Below are positions 15,866 to 24,656 of a DNA stretch of 64,000 bases, one piece after another. Made by a program: the position numbers and the translations under genes. The stretch is from the NCBI RefSeq assembly GCF_014650875.1, contig NZ_BMVU01000024.1, positions 62,001 through 126,000 of the forward strand, written 5' to 3'. The DNA comes from Streptomyces minutiscleroticus. Its GTDB lineage: Bacteria > Actinomycetota > Actinomycetes > Streptomycetales > Streptomycetaceae. The notes beneath the pieces were generated by a model that had not been told where the DNA came from, did not search any database, and saw only the letters and a program-made list of their open reading frames with translations. Each line of letters starts with the position of its first letter. The first letter of the stretch is position 1.

Positions 15866-18223
15866 ATGAGATGGACCCGACGGCTACGCGGTGCGGCGAC
15901 GGCCGCCGCCGCGGCGGCGCTCCTCGGCGGCGCGCTCGCCGTGCCCTCCGCGCAGGCGGCCGCCGCGCACGACGGCCCGCTCACCGACCTCGTCAACCCG
16001 TTCATCGGCACCGAGAACGAGGGCAACACCTATCCCGGCGCCGCCGTCCCCTTCGGCATGGTGCAGTTCTCGCCGGACACCGGTCACAACGTCGGCTACG
16101 ACCACTCCGACGACCGCATCCGCGGCTTCTCCCTCGTCCACCTCTCCGGAGTGGGCTGCGGCCTCGGCGGCGACCTGCCGGTGCTGCCGACCACGGGCGA
16201 GGTGACGCAGACGGACTACGCCTCCTACGCGGCGCGCTTCAGCCACGACGACGAGAGCGCGAGCCCCGGCTACTACAGGGTCGGCCTGGACAGCGGCATC
16301 GAGGCCGAGCTGAGCGCGACCGGGCGCACGGGCGTGCAGCGCTACACCTTCCCGGCCACCGACAAGGCCAACGTCCTGCTGAACGCGGGCCAGTCGCTGC
16401 ACAGGTCGGTGCGCACCGAGGTCGAGGTACTCGACAGCCGCACCGTGCGCACCGCGATCACCGGCAGCGGCTTCTGCCAGGACACCGAGCCGTACACGCT
16501 CTACACGGTCACCCGCTTCGACCGGCCCTTCACCTCCTACGGCACCTGGAACGGCGACACCGTCACCGCCGGCTCCGAGAGCTCCACGGCGGAGGGCGGG
16601 CGCAACGGCGCCTACCTGCGCTTCGACACGACCAAGGACCGCACGGTCGAGGCGACCACCGCCCTGTCGTACGTCGACGCGCGCGGTGCCTCGCTCAACC
16701 TCCGCGCGGAGGGCGGCCGCTCCTTCGACACGGTCCGCCGCGCCGCTCGGCGCGCCTGGGAGGACCGGCTGGACGACGTACGGGTCAAGGGCGGCGACGA
16801 GACCCTGCGGCGCACCTTCTACTCGTCGCTGTACCGGTCCTTCCTCGCGCCCAACGTCGGCAGCGACGTCGACGGCCGCTACACCGGCTGGGACCAGAAG
16901 ATCCACCGCGCCAAGGGCTTCACGTACTACCAGAACTGGTCGCTGTGGGACACCTACCGCACCCAGTCCCAGCTCCTGGCCCTGCTCGCGCCGCGCGAGG
17001 CACGGGACATGGCCATCTCCGTCATCAGGATCGACGAGGAGAGCGGCTGGCTGCCCAAGTGGGGCTACGGCACCGTCGAGACCAACATCATGACCGGCGA
17101 CCCGGTCACCCCGTTCCTGACCAACGCCTACCAGCAGGGACTGCTCAAGGGCTACGAGGAGCGGGCGTACAGGGCGCTGAGGAAGAACGCCGACGGCGTG
17201 CCGCCCGCCGGCTCGCCGGCCGTGGGACGGGAGGCCAACGAGGAGTACCTGGCCGAGGGGTTCGCCCCGTACGTCAAGGGCCGCCCGCACGCCAAGCCCG
17301 GTGACTCCGACTACGACCACGGCGCCTCCGCGACGCTGGAGTACGCCCTGTCCGACGCGATGCTGGCCGAGATGGCGCGCGACCTGGGCCACGACGCCGA
17401 CGCCGCGCGGTACGCGCGGCGCGCGCAGAACTACCGCACGGTCTTCGACGCCTCGACCGGGTTCTTCCGGGCGCGCGACGCCTCCGGCGCCTTCACCGGC
17501 CCCGCCGACCCGGCGCAGAGCGAGGGCTTCCACGAGGGCACGTCCTGGCAGTACCAGTGGCTCGTGCCGCAGGACCTGCCCGGGATGGTCGACCTGATCG
17601 GCGGCGAGGACGCGGCCAACGCGCGCCTGGACTCCTTCTTCGCCTACGACCGGTTGCTCGCGGACCCGGCGGGCACCGCCCGCGAGGTGTGGGTGAACGG
17701 CCCGTACGACTACTACAACGCGGACAAGTACAACCCCCAGAACGAGCCCGACCTGATCGCGCCGTACACGTACCTGTCGACCGGGCAGCCGTGGAAGACG
17801 ACCGACGTGGTGCACGCCGCTCTGACGCTCTTCACGGACACCCCGACCGGCATGACCGGCAACGACGACCTGGGCACCATGTCCGCCTGGAACGTGCTGT
17901 CGTCCATCGGCATCTTCCCGATCCAGCCCGGCTACGACACCTGGGGCCTGTCCACGCCCGTCTTCGACCGGGTCGACATCGCGCTCGACCGCCGCTACTA
18001 CCCGCGCGGCGCGCTGACCGTGACGGCGCCGGGCACCTCGGACGACAGCCGGTACGTGCAGTCGGCGCGGGTCGACGGGAAGACGTACGGCCGGACGTAC
18101 GTGACCACCGGCGACCTGCGCGGGATGCGGTCGCTCTCCTTCACGGTGGGGGACGAGCCGTCCGCGTGGGGCACCGGCGCGGACGCGGCGCCCCCGGCGC
18201 TGAACCCGACCGGCGGGAAGTGA
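15866..18223 (+). CDS. Secreted GH92 alpha-mannosidase-like protein
   Basis: This 785-residue exported protein carries a signal peptide (about 1-34) followed directly by the GH92 N-terminal beta-sandwich (LTDLVNPFIGTENEGNTYPGA). The catalytic (alpha/alpha)6 domain contains WSLWDTYRTQ and GNDDLGTMSAWNVLSSIG, the conserved calcium and acid/base region of the family. GH92 enzymes are calcium-dependent exo-alpha-mannosidases acting on N-glycans and yeast mannans. The ATG has GAGGAGG upstream. It lies beside a GH2 glycosidase under a similar operator, and a GH38 mannosidase is encoded 8.5 kb further on. Linkage preference cannot be read from sequence. Confidence 0.92.
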   Translation: MRWTRRLRGAATAAAAAALLGGALAVPSAQAAAAHDGPLTDLVNPFIGTENEGNTYPGAAVPFGMVQFSPDTGHNVGYDHSDDRIRGFSLVHLSGVGCGLGGDLPVLPTTGEVTQTDYASYAARFSHDDESASPGYYRVGLDSGIEAELSATGRTGVQRYTFPATDKANVLLNAGQSLHRSVRTEVEVLDSRTVRTAITGSGFCQDTEPYTLYTVTRFDRPFTSYGTWNGDTVTAGSESSTAEGGRNGAYLRFDTTKDRTVEATTALSYVDARGASLNLRAEGGRSFDTVRRAARRAWEDRLDDVRVKGGDETLRRTFYSSLYRSFLAPNVGSDVDGRYTGWDQKIHRAKGFTYYQNWSLWDTYRTQSQLLALLAPREARDMAISVIRIDEESGWLPKWGYGTVETNIMTGDPVTPFLTNAYQQGLLKGYEERAYRALRKNADGVPPAGSPAVGREANEEYLAEGFAPYVKGRPHAKPGDSDYDHGASATLEYALSDAMLAEMARDLGHDADAARYARRAQNYRTVFDASTGFFRARDASGAFTGPADPAQSEGFHEGTSWQYQWLVPQDLPGMVDLIGGEDAANARLDSFFAYDRLLADPAGTAREVWVNGPYDYYNADKYNPQNEPDLIAPYTYLSTGQPWKTTDVVHAALTLFTDTPTGMTGNDDLGTMSAWNVLSSIGIFPIQPGYDTWGLSTPVFDRVDIALDRRYYPRGALTVTAPGTSDDSRYVQSARVDGKTYGRTYVTTGDLRGMRSLSFTVGDEPSAWGTGADAAPPALNPTGGK

Positions 18224-18289
18224 GAAACGCCACGGCACGGACGCGGGACGAGCCGGGCTGACCAGCACTGACGTCCCCTACGGCTCATG

Positions 18290-18319
18290 AGTCCCGCCCC
18301 TTTCGCCGGGGGCGGGACT
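18290..18319 (+). terminator. Hairpin terminator after the GH92 gene
   Basis: An 11-bp stem (18290-18300 with 18309-18319) closes an 8-nt loop, followed by TAATCC, 66 bp after the GH92 stop codon. Confidence 0.65.
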
Positions 18320-18423
18320 TAATCCGTTGTTAACTGTGCGTAGCTTGATCGTACTTGACCGTAATCGGCGGCGGGCGGTTGACTGCTGGCTCATCCACCC
18401 GTCGTCGACGCGAGAGCAAGCCA

Positions 18424-19803
18424 TTGACCACTGACCTGCTCGCACCACTCGACCTGGCGTTCTGGAACATCGAGTCCGCCGAGCACCCCATGCACCTCGG
18501 TGCCCTGGGGGTCTTCACGGCCCACTCGCCCGCGGCCGCCGCGCACGCGGCCGACCTCCTCGCCGCCCGCGCGGTCGCCGTGCCCGGTCTGCGCATGCGT
18601 ATCCGTGACGTGTGGCACCCCTTCGACCTGCGGCGGACGCTCGATCCGCGGCAGACGTTCGGCTTCGGCGGCGCGGTCCGCGAACCGGCCGCCGACTTCG
18701 AGCCCTTCGACCACGTCCGGCTGCACGCGCCGGTCGTCGACTTCCACGAGGCCGCGGGCCCGCTGATGCAGCGGCCCCTGGAGCGCGGCCGCCCGCCGTG
18801 GGAGGCCCACGTGCTGCCCCACACGGAGGGCACCTCGTACGCCGTGCTCTTCAAGTTCCACCACGCCCTGGCCGACGGGCTGCGGGCGCTGACGCTCGCG
18901 GGCGCCGTGCTGGACCCCGTGGAGAGGCCCGAGCCCCGGCCCCGCCCCGCACGGCCCTCCGGCGGCCTGCTGTCGTCCGCGCGCCGGCTGCCGGGCCTGG
19001 TGCGGGACGCGGTCGCCGAGGCCGGCCGGGCCGCCGGCATCGGCGCCTCCGTCGCCCGCGCCACCTGGAACGTCCGCTCCTCGCGGGCGCTGGCCTCCGC
19101 GCCCACCGGGACCCGCCGCGTGGCGGGCGTCGTCCTCGACCTCGACGAGATCCACACCATCCGCAAGAGCGCGGGCGGCACGGTCAACGACGTCCTGATC
19201 GCCGTCGTCGCGGGCGCCCTGCGGACCTGGCTCGACGAGCGCGGCGACGGCAGCGAGGGGGTCGCGCCCCGGGCGCTGATCCCCGTCTCGCGGCGCCGCC
19301 CGCGCACCGCGCACCCGCAGGGCAACCGGCTCTCCGGCTACCTGATCCGCCTCCCCGTCGGCGACCCGGAGCCCCTGGGGCGGCTGGCCGCCGTGCGCGC
19401 GGCGATGGACCGCAACAAGGACGCGGGCCCCCACCGCGGTGCCGGGGCCGTCGCGCTGCTCGCCGACCACCTCTCGCCGCTCGGCCACCGGCTCGGCGGG
19501 CCCGTGCTGGGCCAGGCCGCGCGCCTGCTCTTCGACATCCTGGTCACCAGCGTGCCGCTGCCCAGCCTCGGACTGAAGCTCGGCGGCTGCCCGCTCACCG
19601 AGGTCTACCCGCTCGCCCCGCTGGCCCGGGGCCAGTCCGTCGCGGTCGCCGTCTCCACCTACCGCGGCCGCGTCCACTTCGGCGTCGTGGCCGACGCCGA
19701 GGCCGTCCCGGACCTCGACCGGTTCGCCAAGGCGATGACCGCGGAGGTGACCTCGCTGCTCGCCGCCGTCGCGCCGGAGCGGCCCGGCGCGACGGCCTCC
19801 TGA
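18424..19803 (+). CDS. Wax ester synthase / diacylglycerol acyltransferase
   Basis: This 459-residue protein is the usual length for bacterial WS/DGAT enzymes. It starts MTTDLLAPLDLAFWNIESAE and has the catalytic HHxxxDG motif as FKFHHALADG (about residue 143), then the conserved C-terminal GNRLSGYLIRLPVG. It esterifies acyl-CoA to diacylglycerol or fatty alcohol, forming storage triacylglycerol or wax. TTG at 18424 is chosen because it aligns with the family start; the ribosome site (GAGAGC) is weak. An ATG 69 bp upstream is in frame but would add an atypical tail. It stands alone between a terminator and the SDR gene. Confidence 0.85.
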   Translation: MTTDLLAPLDLAFWNIESAEHPMHLGALGVFTAHSPAAAAHAADLLAARAVAVPGLRMRIRDVWHPFDLRRTLDPRQTFGFGGAVREPAADFEPFDHVRLHAPVVDFHEAAGPLMQRPLERGRPPWEAHVLPHTEGTSYAVLFKFHHALADGLRALTLAGAVLDPVERPEPRPRPARPSGGLLSSARRLPGLVRDAVAEAGRAAGIGASVARATWNVRSSRALASAPTGTRRVAGVVLDLDEIHTIRKSAGGTVNDVLIAVVAGALRTWLDERGDGSEGVAPRALIPVSRRRPRTAHPQGNRLSGYLIRLPVGDPEPLGRLAAVRAAMDRNKDAGPHRGAGAVALLADHLSPLGHRLGGPVLGQAARLLFDILVTSVPLPSLGLKLGGCPLTEVYPLAPLARGQSVAVAVSTYRGRVHFGVVADAEAVPDLDRFAKAMTAEVTSLLAAVAPERPGATAS

Positions 19804-19928
19804 CGGGTCCGGAGCAGTGTGGCGGGGATCACCCGTTTGGCCCACGGCCGGACGCTCCGTAAAATTCCGCCTTCGGAAGCGAGCGCGGTCGGAGCGCGAC
19901 GCGCGGAACCCAGGAACGGCACACGGCG

Positions 19929-21476
19929 ATGACGGTGACAGACGACAGCCAGGCGGGCCCCGCCGCGGCCGTGGCACAGGCGACCGAGGACACGGCGCGG
20001 GCGGCCGCGGACGCGGCACAGGCGTCCTACGGGCCCGGCATCGACCCCGAGCGGCTGGCGGTCTGCCTCTCCGTGCTGGAGGAGCTCGACAAGCTGGAGG
20101 TCGACCACCCCGACGCCGTCGCCGTGCGCCGCGCCACCTCCGGGATCTACCGCACCGTGAAGCAGCGCCGCCGCCAGGAGCGCCGGGCCGCCAAGACCGC
20201 CCACGACAAGGCGGTCACGGAGGCCACCGCGACCGGCTCCGCCCAGCGCATCGACGACGAGACGGAGGGCATCCTGCCGTCGTCCGCGACCGAGGCGGGG
20301 CGGATCGCGGGAATCCTCCAGCGTCCGCGCTCCTGCTACACCTGCAAGACCCGCTACGTCGAGGTCGACTACTTCTACCACCAGCTCTGCCCGAAGTGCG
20401 CCGCCGAGAACCGGGCCCGGCGCGACGCCCGCGCCGACCTCACCGGCAAGCGGGCCCTGCTCACCGGCGGCCGCGCCAAGATCGGCATGTACATAGCCCT
20501 GCGGCTGCTGCGCGACGGCGCGCACACCACGATCACCACGCGCTTCCCGAACGACGCGGTACGCCGCTTCAAGGCCATGGACGACTCGGCGGACTGGATC
20601 CACCGCCTGGAGGTCGTCGGCATCGACCTGCGCGACCCCGCCCAGGCCGTGGCCCTGGCCGAGCGGACGGCCGAGCAGGGGCCGCTCGACATCCTGATCA
20701 ACAACGCCACCCAGACCGTTCGCCGCCTGCCGTCCGCGTACGCCGCGCTCGTCGAGGGCGAGTCCGCCCCGCTGCCCGCGGGCGAACTGCCCGAACGCCA
20801 TGTCATCGGCGCCTTCGGCTCCGGCGCGGTCGACGGCCTCGCCGCGCTCCCGGCCGGTGTCACCGGGCTCGACGCGCAGAAGGTCGCCGACCTCGCCCTG
20901 GTCGCAGGCAACGCCAGCGTGGCCCGGCACCGCGACGGCACCGCCATCGACGCGGGCGGTCTCGTCCCCGACGTCGTCGACTCCAACACCTGGGTGCAGA
21001 GCATCGACCAGATCTCCCCGGTGGAACTGCTCGAGACCCAGCTCTGCAACTACACGTCGCCGTTCATCCTGATCAGCGCGTTGCGGCCGGCGATGGCCGC
21101 GGCCGCGGCCCGGGCCGGCAGCAAGCGCGCGTACGTCGTCAACGTCTCGGCGATGGAGGGCGTGTTCAACCGCGGCTACAAGGGCGCGGGGCACCCCAAC
21201 ACGAACGCCGCCAAGGCCGCCATGAACATGGTGACGCGGACCAGCGCCCAGGAGATGTTCGAGACCGACGGCATCCTGATGACCTCGGTCGACACCGGCT
21301 GGATCACCGACGAGCGCCCGCACTACGACAAGCTGCGCCTGGCCGAGGCGGGCTTCCACGCCCCGCTGGACCTGGTCGACGGCGCGGCCCGGGTCTACGA
21401 CCCGATCGTCCGCGGCGAGCAGGGCGAGGACCTGTACGGCGTCTTCCTGAAGGACTACGCGCCCGGGAAGTGGTAG
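19929..21476 (+). CDS. SDR-family protein with N-terminal extension and zinc ribbon
   Basis: This 515-residue protein has two parts. Residues 1-170 are charged and helical, with a CxxC...CxxC zinc-ribbon pattern (C136, C139, C154, C157). From about 171 there is an SDR Rossmann fold: cofactor loop LLTGGRAKIG, NNA motif (258-260), catalytic serine in NVSAMEG (S407) and lysine K429. The expected tyrosine four residues before the lysine is Thr425. A large insertion (about 270-355) separates the halves. Long SDRs of this kind are known as uncharacterised proteins in actinobacteria and some eukaryotes. With Tyr missing, ordinary ketone reduction is doubtful; it may bind nucleotide or use altered chemistry. 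Substrate unknown. Confidence 0.75.
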   Translation: MTVTDDSQAGPAAAVAQATEDTARAAADAAQASYGPGIDPERLAVCLSVLEELDKLEVDHPDAVAVRRATSGIYRTVKQRRRQERRAAKTAHDKAVTEATATGSAQRIDDETEGILPSSATEAGRIAGILQRPRSCYTCKTRYVEVDYFYHQLCPKCAAENRARRDARADLTGKRALLTGGRAKIGMYIALRLLRDGAHTTITTRFPNDAVRRFKAMDDSADWIHRLEVVGIDLRDPAQAVALAERTAEQGPLDILINNATQTVRRLPSAYAALVEGESAPLPAGELPERHVIGAFGSGAVDGLAALPAGVTGLDAQKVADLALVAGNASVARHRDGTAIDAGGLVPDVVDSNTWVQSIDQISPVELLETQLCNYTSPFILISALRPAMAAAAARAGSKRAYVVNVSAMEGVFNRGYKGAGHPNTNAAKAAMNMVTRTSAQEMFETDGILMTSVDTGWITDERPHYDKLRLAEAGFHAPLDLVDGAARVYDPIVRGEQGEDLYGVFLKDYAPGKW

Positions 21477-21626
21477 CGGACGGGGCCCGGGCCGCACGCC
21501 GCCCCGGGGGACGCGCCGCCCGCGCGGGCGGGACGCCGGCCGCGGCGGCGCACCGTCCCCGGACCGGGGCGCGCCGTCCGGCGCGGGCCGGCCGTGGCCT
21601 CCCCGGGGACGGGCTGCCCCGTCGCC

Positions 21627-22184
21627 TCACCCGCGGCGGCGCGCCGCCCCCGGACCGGGGCCGTACGCGTCGGCCGGTGAGCCGGTGCCCGGCTCCCGCC
21701 GGGCGGCGCCCGCCCGGGCCGCCACGATCTCCAGGACCGTCCGCCAGTCCTCCAGCACCCCGGCGTTCATGCCGGACAGACGCGCGGCCTCGCACGCCTG
21801 ACGCAACGTCAGCGCGTCGTCGGCGTACGCGTCACGGGCGTACGGGTCACGGGCGTGGGGACCGGGGCGGCCCCGCTGCTCCGCGGCGGCCCCCGCCGCG
21901 GGCGCCTGGAGCCGTACGAGCAGGGAGACCCGCTCGCCCAGCAGCGGCCGTACGGCGTCCGCCGTGTACGGGGCCGGGTCGGCGGCACCGGGGCGCAGCA
22001 GCCGCCCGACGCCGTGCACCAGGCCCGCCACCTGCAGCTCCTTGTCGCTGGGGCGGGAGCGGCGGAGCAGCGCGGCGGTCTGCAGGGCGTGCTCGTGGAG
22101 GTCGGCGGAGCCGTCCGCGGCGGCGTGCGCGCCCCGGGCGGCGTGCAGCAGGTCCATCAGCTCCTCGACGCTGCGCGGTTCCAT
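21627..22184 (-). CDS. HD-like small protein, probably degenerate hydrolase
   Basis: This 185-residue protein begins MEPRSVEELMDLLHAARG. The middle (LHEHALQTAALLRRSRPSDKELQVAGLVHGVGRLL) resembles the first part of HD-domain/inositol-oxygenase-like proteins, with histidines in the expected helices. The usual HD pair is replaced by HG, so the metal site would lack its key aspartate. The C-terminus is a low-complexity Pro/Gly/Ala/Arg tail. Function unknown; it may be a scaffold or a decayed phosphohydrolase. It is separated from the next gene upstream by a strong terminator, so it probably has its own promoter. Confidence 0.6.
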   Translation of the reverse strand: MEPRSVEELMDLLHAARGAHAAADGSADLHEHALQTAALLRRSRPSDKELQVAGLVHGVGRLLRPGAADPAPYTADAVRPLLGERVSLLVRLQAPAAGAAAEQRGRPGPHARDPYARDAYADDALTLRQACEAARLSGMNAGVLEDWRTVLEIVAARAGAARREPGTGSPADAYGPGPGAARRRG

Positions 22185-22300
22185 GCGGCAGTCCTCTCTG
22201 CGGGCGAGAAGGCCGGGTTCCGCGCCAGCAGACCATGGCGGGTTTGCGCCGCGGCCAACGGCAGCCGAACCGCCGGGAACCAGGCAGCCTCCGCCGGAAC

Positions 22301-22347
22301 GCGGGAAGGGCGGGCCGGTGCCCACGGCACCGGCCCGCCCTTCCCGC
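22301..22347 (-). terminator. Strong 22-bp hairpin terminator after the MBL gene
   Basis: A perfect 22-bp stem (22301-22322 with 22326-22347) closes a CAC loop. It ends 22 bp from the stop codon of the MBL-fold gene and closes the formaldehyde-detoxification operon. No U-tract is present. Confidence 0.8.
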
Positions 22348-22369
22348 CCGCACAGGGGGCCCGGAGGGT

Positions 22370-22999
22370 TCAGTGGCCCCGGTCGATCCACTCCTGGAGG
22401 TGCGGGGCCTCCGCGCCGATCGTGGTCGTGTCGCCGTGGCCGGTGCGCACCACCGTCTCCGGCGGGAGCGTCAGCAGTTTCGTCCGGATCGACTCGACGA
22501 TCGTCGGGAAGTCCGAGAAGGACCGGCCGGTCGCCCCGGGGCCGCCCTGGAACAGGGTGTCGCCCGTGAACACGGTGTTCAGCTCCGGCGCGTACAGGCA
22601 GACGGCGCCGGGCGCGTGCCCGGGCGTGTGCAGCACGGTCAGCTCGACGCCGGCCACGGGGATCCGCTGCCCGTCGGCCAGTTCGCCGTCGGGAGCGCGG
22701 TCGGGGTGGGTCTGCCGCCACAGCGGCAGGTCGTCGGGGTGCAGCAGTACCGGCGCGCCCGTGCGCTCCGCGAGCGCGGGGGCCGCGCCGACGTGGTCGT
22801 CGTGCGCGTGCGTGGAGACGACGGCGACCAGCCTGCGGCCGCCGAGCGCCTTCGCGACGGCCTCCGCGTCGTGGGCGGCGTCGATCACGACCGCCTCGCT
22901 GTCGTCGCCCACGATCCACACGTTGTTGTCGACGTCCCAGGTGCCGCCGTCCAGGCTGAACGTGCCGGACGTGACCAGGTGCTCGATCCGGGCCGCCAT
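22370..22999 (-). CDS. MBL-fold hydrolase coupled to mycothiol dehydrogenase
   Basis: This 209-residue cytosolic metallo-beta-lactamase-fold protein has the zinc motif THAHDDH (about residues 63-69), the second-site histidine in LHTPGHAPGA and aspartate in VFTGDTLFQGGPG, the glyoxalase-II-like layout. Its ATG shares a base with the stop of the upstream dehydrogenase (TGATG), so both are made together. In many actinobacteria this pair occurs together, and the MBL protein is a natural candidate for hydrolysing the S-formylmycothiol made by the dehydrogenase. That activity is inferred from coupling and fold, not shown by the sequence. Confidence 0.85.
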   Translation of the reverse strand: MAARIEHLVTSGTFSLDGGTWDVDNNVWIVGDDSEAVVIDAAHDAEAVAKALGGRRLVAVVSTHAHDDHVGAAPALAERTGAPVLLHPDDLPLWRQTHPDRAPDGELADGQRIPVAGVELTVLHTPGHAPGAVCLYAPELNTVFTGDTLFQGGPGATGRSFSDFPTIVESIRTKLLTLPPETVVRTGHGDTTTIGAEAPHLQEWIDRGH

Positions 23000-24087
23000 C
23001 AGAAGACCACCACCGAGCGCAGCACGTCGCCCTGGTGCATGCGGTCGAAGGCCTGCTCCACCTCGTCGAGCGCGATCGTCTCGGTGACGAAGGCGCCCAG
23101 GTCCAGGCGCCCCTGCAGATGCAGGTCGACCAGCATCGGGAAGTCGCGCGAGGGCAGGCAGTCGCCGTACCAGGACGACTTCAGCGAGCCGCCGCGGCCG
23201 AAGACGTCCAGGAGCGGCAGGTCGAGCCGCATCTCCGGGGTGGGCACGCCGACCAGGACGACGGTGCCGGCCAGGTCGCGGGCGTAGAACGCCTGCTTGT
23301 ACGTCTCCGGGCGGCCCACCGCCTCGATGACCACGTCGGCGCCGAAGCCGCCGGTCAGCTCGCGGATCGCCTCGACCGGGTCCGTCTCGCGGGAGTTGAC
23401 GGTGTGCGTGGCGCCCAGCTTCACGGCCGTGTCGAGCTTGCGCTGGTCGATGTCGACGGCGATGATCTTCGCGGCGCCGGCCAGCCGGGAGCCCATGACC
23501 GCCGCGTCGCCCACGCCGCCGCAGCCGATCACGGCGACCGAGTCGCCGCGCCCGACGTTGCCGGTGTTGATCGCCGCGCCGATGCCGGCCATCACGCCGC
23601 AGCCCAGCAGGCCCGCCACCTCGGGGGCGACGGCCGGGTCCACCTTGGTGCACTGGCCGGAGGCGACGAGGGTCTTCTCGGCGAACGCGCCGATGCCCAG
23701 GGCGGGCGACAGCTCCGTACCGTCCTCCAGGGTCATCCTCTGCTGCGCGTTGTGCGTGTCGAAGCAGTACCAGGGGCGGCCGCGCAGACAGGCCCGGCAC
23801 TGGCCGCACACGGCGCGCCAGTTGAGGACGACGAAGTCGCCGGGCGCCACGTCGGTCACTCCCTCGCCGACGGACTCGACGACACCGGCCGCCTCGTGGC
23901 CGAGCAGGAAGGGGTAGTCGTCGCTGATGCCCCCTTGCTTGTAGTGGAGGTCCGTGTGGCAGACTCCGCATGCCTGGACCTTGACCACGGCCTCGCCGGG
24001 GCCCGGGTCCGGGACGAGGACCGTCCGGACCTCGACCGGCTGGTCCTTGCCGGGGGCGATGACACCGCGTACCTGCTGGACGGCCAT
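22999..24087 (-). CDS. S-(hydroxymethyl)mycothiol dehydrogenase
   Basis: This 362-residue zinc alcohol dehydrogenase of the mycothiol-dependent formaldehyde dehydrogenase type begins MAVQQVRGVIAPGKDQPVEV. Catalytic zinc ligands are in ACGVCHTDLH and GHEAAG. Structural-zinc cysteines are in CGQCRACLRGRPWYC. The NAD-binding loop is IGCGGVGDAAV. It oxidises the spontaneous adduct of formaldehyde and mycothiol to S-formylmycothiol. The MBL hydrolase that follows by a 1-bp overlap probably finishes the reaction. The long divergent region upstream carries the promoter. Confidence 0.92.
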   Translation of the reverse strand: MAVQQVRGVIAPGKDQPVEVRTVLVPDPGPGEAVVKVQACGVCHTDLHYKQGGISDDYPFLLGHEAAGVVESVGEGVTDVAPGDFVVLNWRAVCGQCRACLRGRPWYCFDTHNAQQRMTLEDGTELSPALGIGAFAEKTLVASGQCTKVDPAVAPEVAGLLGCGVMAGIGAAINTGNVGRGDSVAVIGCGGVGDAAVMGSRLAGAAKIIAVDIDQRKLDTAVKLGATHTVNSRETDPVEAIRELTGGFGADVVIEAVGRPETYKQAFYARDLAGTVVLVGVPTPEMRLDLPLLDVFGRGGSLKSSWYGDCLPSRDFPMLVDLHLQGRLDLGAFVTETIALDEVEQAFDRMHQGDVLRSVVVF

Positions 24088-24482
24088 GGTGGCTCCTTCG
24101 GGGTGACAGTACGTGCGCGATCATGGTGGCACAGGGGCGGACGAGCGGAACGGACTCCCCCGGACAAGTCGGTTGCCGGACATAGACCGCAATGGCGGGG
24201 GAACACCGTACGAAACGGGACAGTAACCCTTTGTTTTCAGCCCCATAGAGCGGGGGCCCGCTCATTTGGTTAATCTAGAGCGGGCGGACAGCGAGATCCG
24301 GGTACCACCCACCCATGGTCCGCCTCGGGACAAGCCGGTCATCACGGCCTGCCTCCGCACGAGTTGCCGGCGCCACCGCGTCCGAACTGCTTTCCCTCTC
24401 AGACCCGGACGGACGCCGGGCGACCGGCGGCAGACCGGTCCCGCGCGTCCCGCGGGGTGACCCGACACATAAGGAGTGCGCG
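24088..24482. other. 395-bp region between dehydrogenase and the 57-residue gene
   Basis: No longer coding sequence is evident. On the left the sequence is less GC-rich, with TAATCT (24271-24276) as a possible -10 for rightward transcription and the short repeat TAGAGCGGG at 24246 and 24275. If that promoter is real, the small gene has a leader of about 200 nt with several GC-rich inverted repeats. I do not recognise a known riboswitch in it. Confidence 0.4.
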
Positions 24483-24656
24483 GTGACACCGGAACAGACG
24501 ACCAGCGATCAGGCCCCCGAGGTGCGGGTGCTGAAGGTGCGCGGAGCCGACGAGCCGCTCGGCAGCCTCGACGTGTGGGCCCGGTCCGCGCCCATCCGCC
24601 TCGCCGGCTACGAGGACGACCTGGCCGAGCCGCACATCCTGCCCAGCGTGGACTGA
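24483..24656 (+). CDS. 57-residue protein of unknown function
   Basis: GTG at 24483 is preceded by AAGGAG at 6 nt, one of the best ribosome sites in this stretch, which is the main reason to accept it. The protein starts MTPEQTTSDQAPEVRVLKVR, has no cysteine, no signal or membrane segment, and ends in an acidic region followed by EPHILPSVD. I do not recognise a family. The split into a charged N-terminal half and a distinct C-terminal half would suit a small binding protein or the precursor of a modified peptide. No modifying enzyme is adjacent, so this remains speculation. Confidence 0.6.
   Translation: MTPEQTTSDQAPEVRVLKVRGADEPLGSLDVWARSAPIRLAGYEDDLAEPHILPSVD

Noticed and set aside
24483..24656. 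Lanthipeptide or lasso-peptide precursor
   Set aside because: No cysteine, no typical leader or core motif and no modifying enzyme nearby; kept as an unknown small protein.
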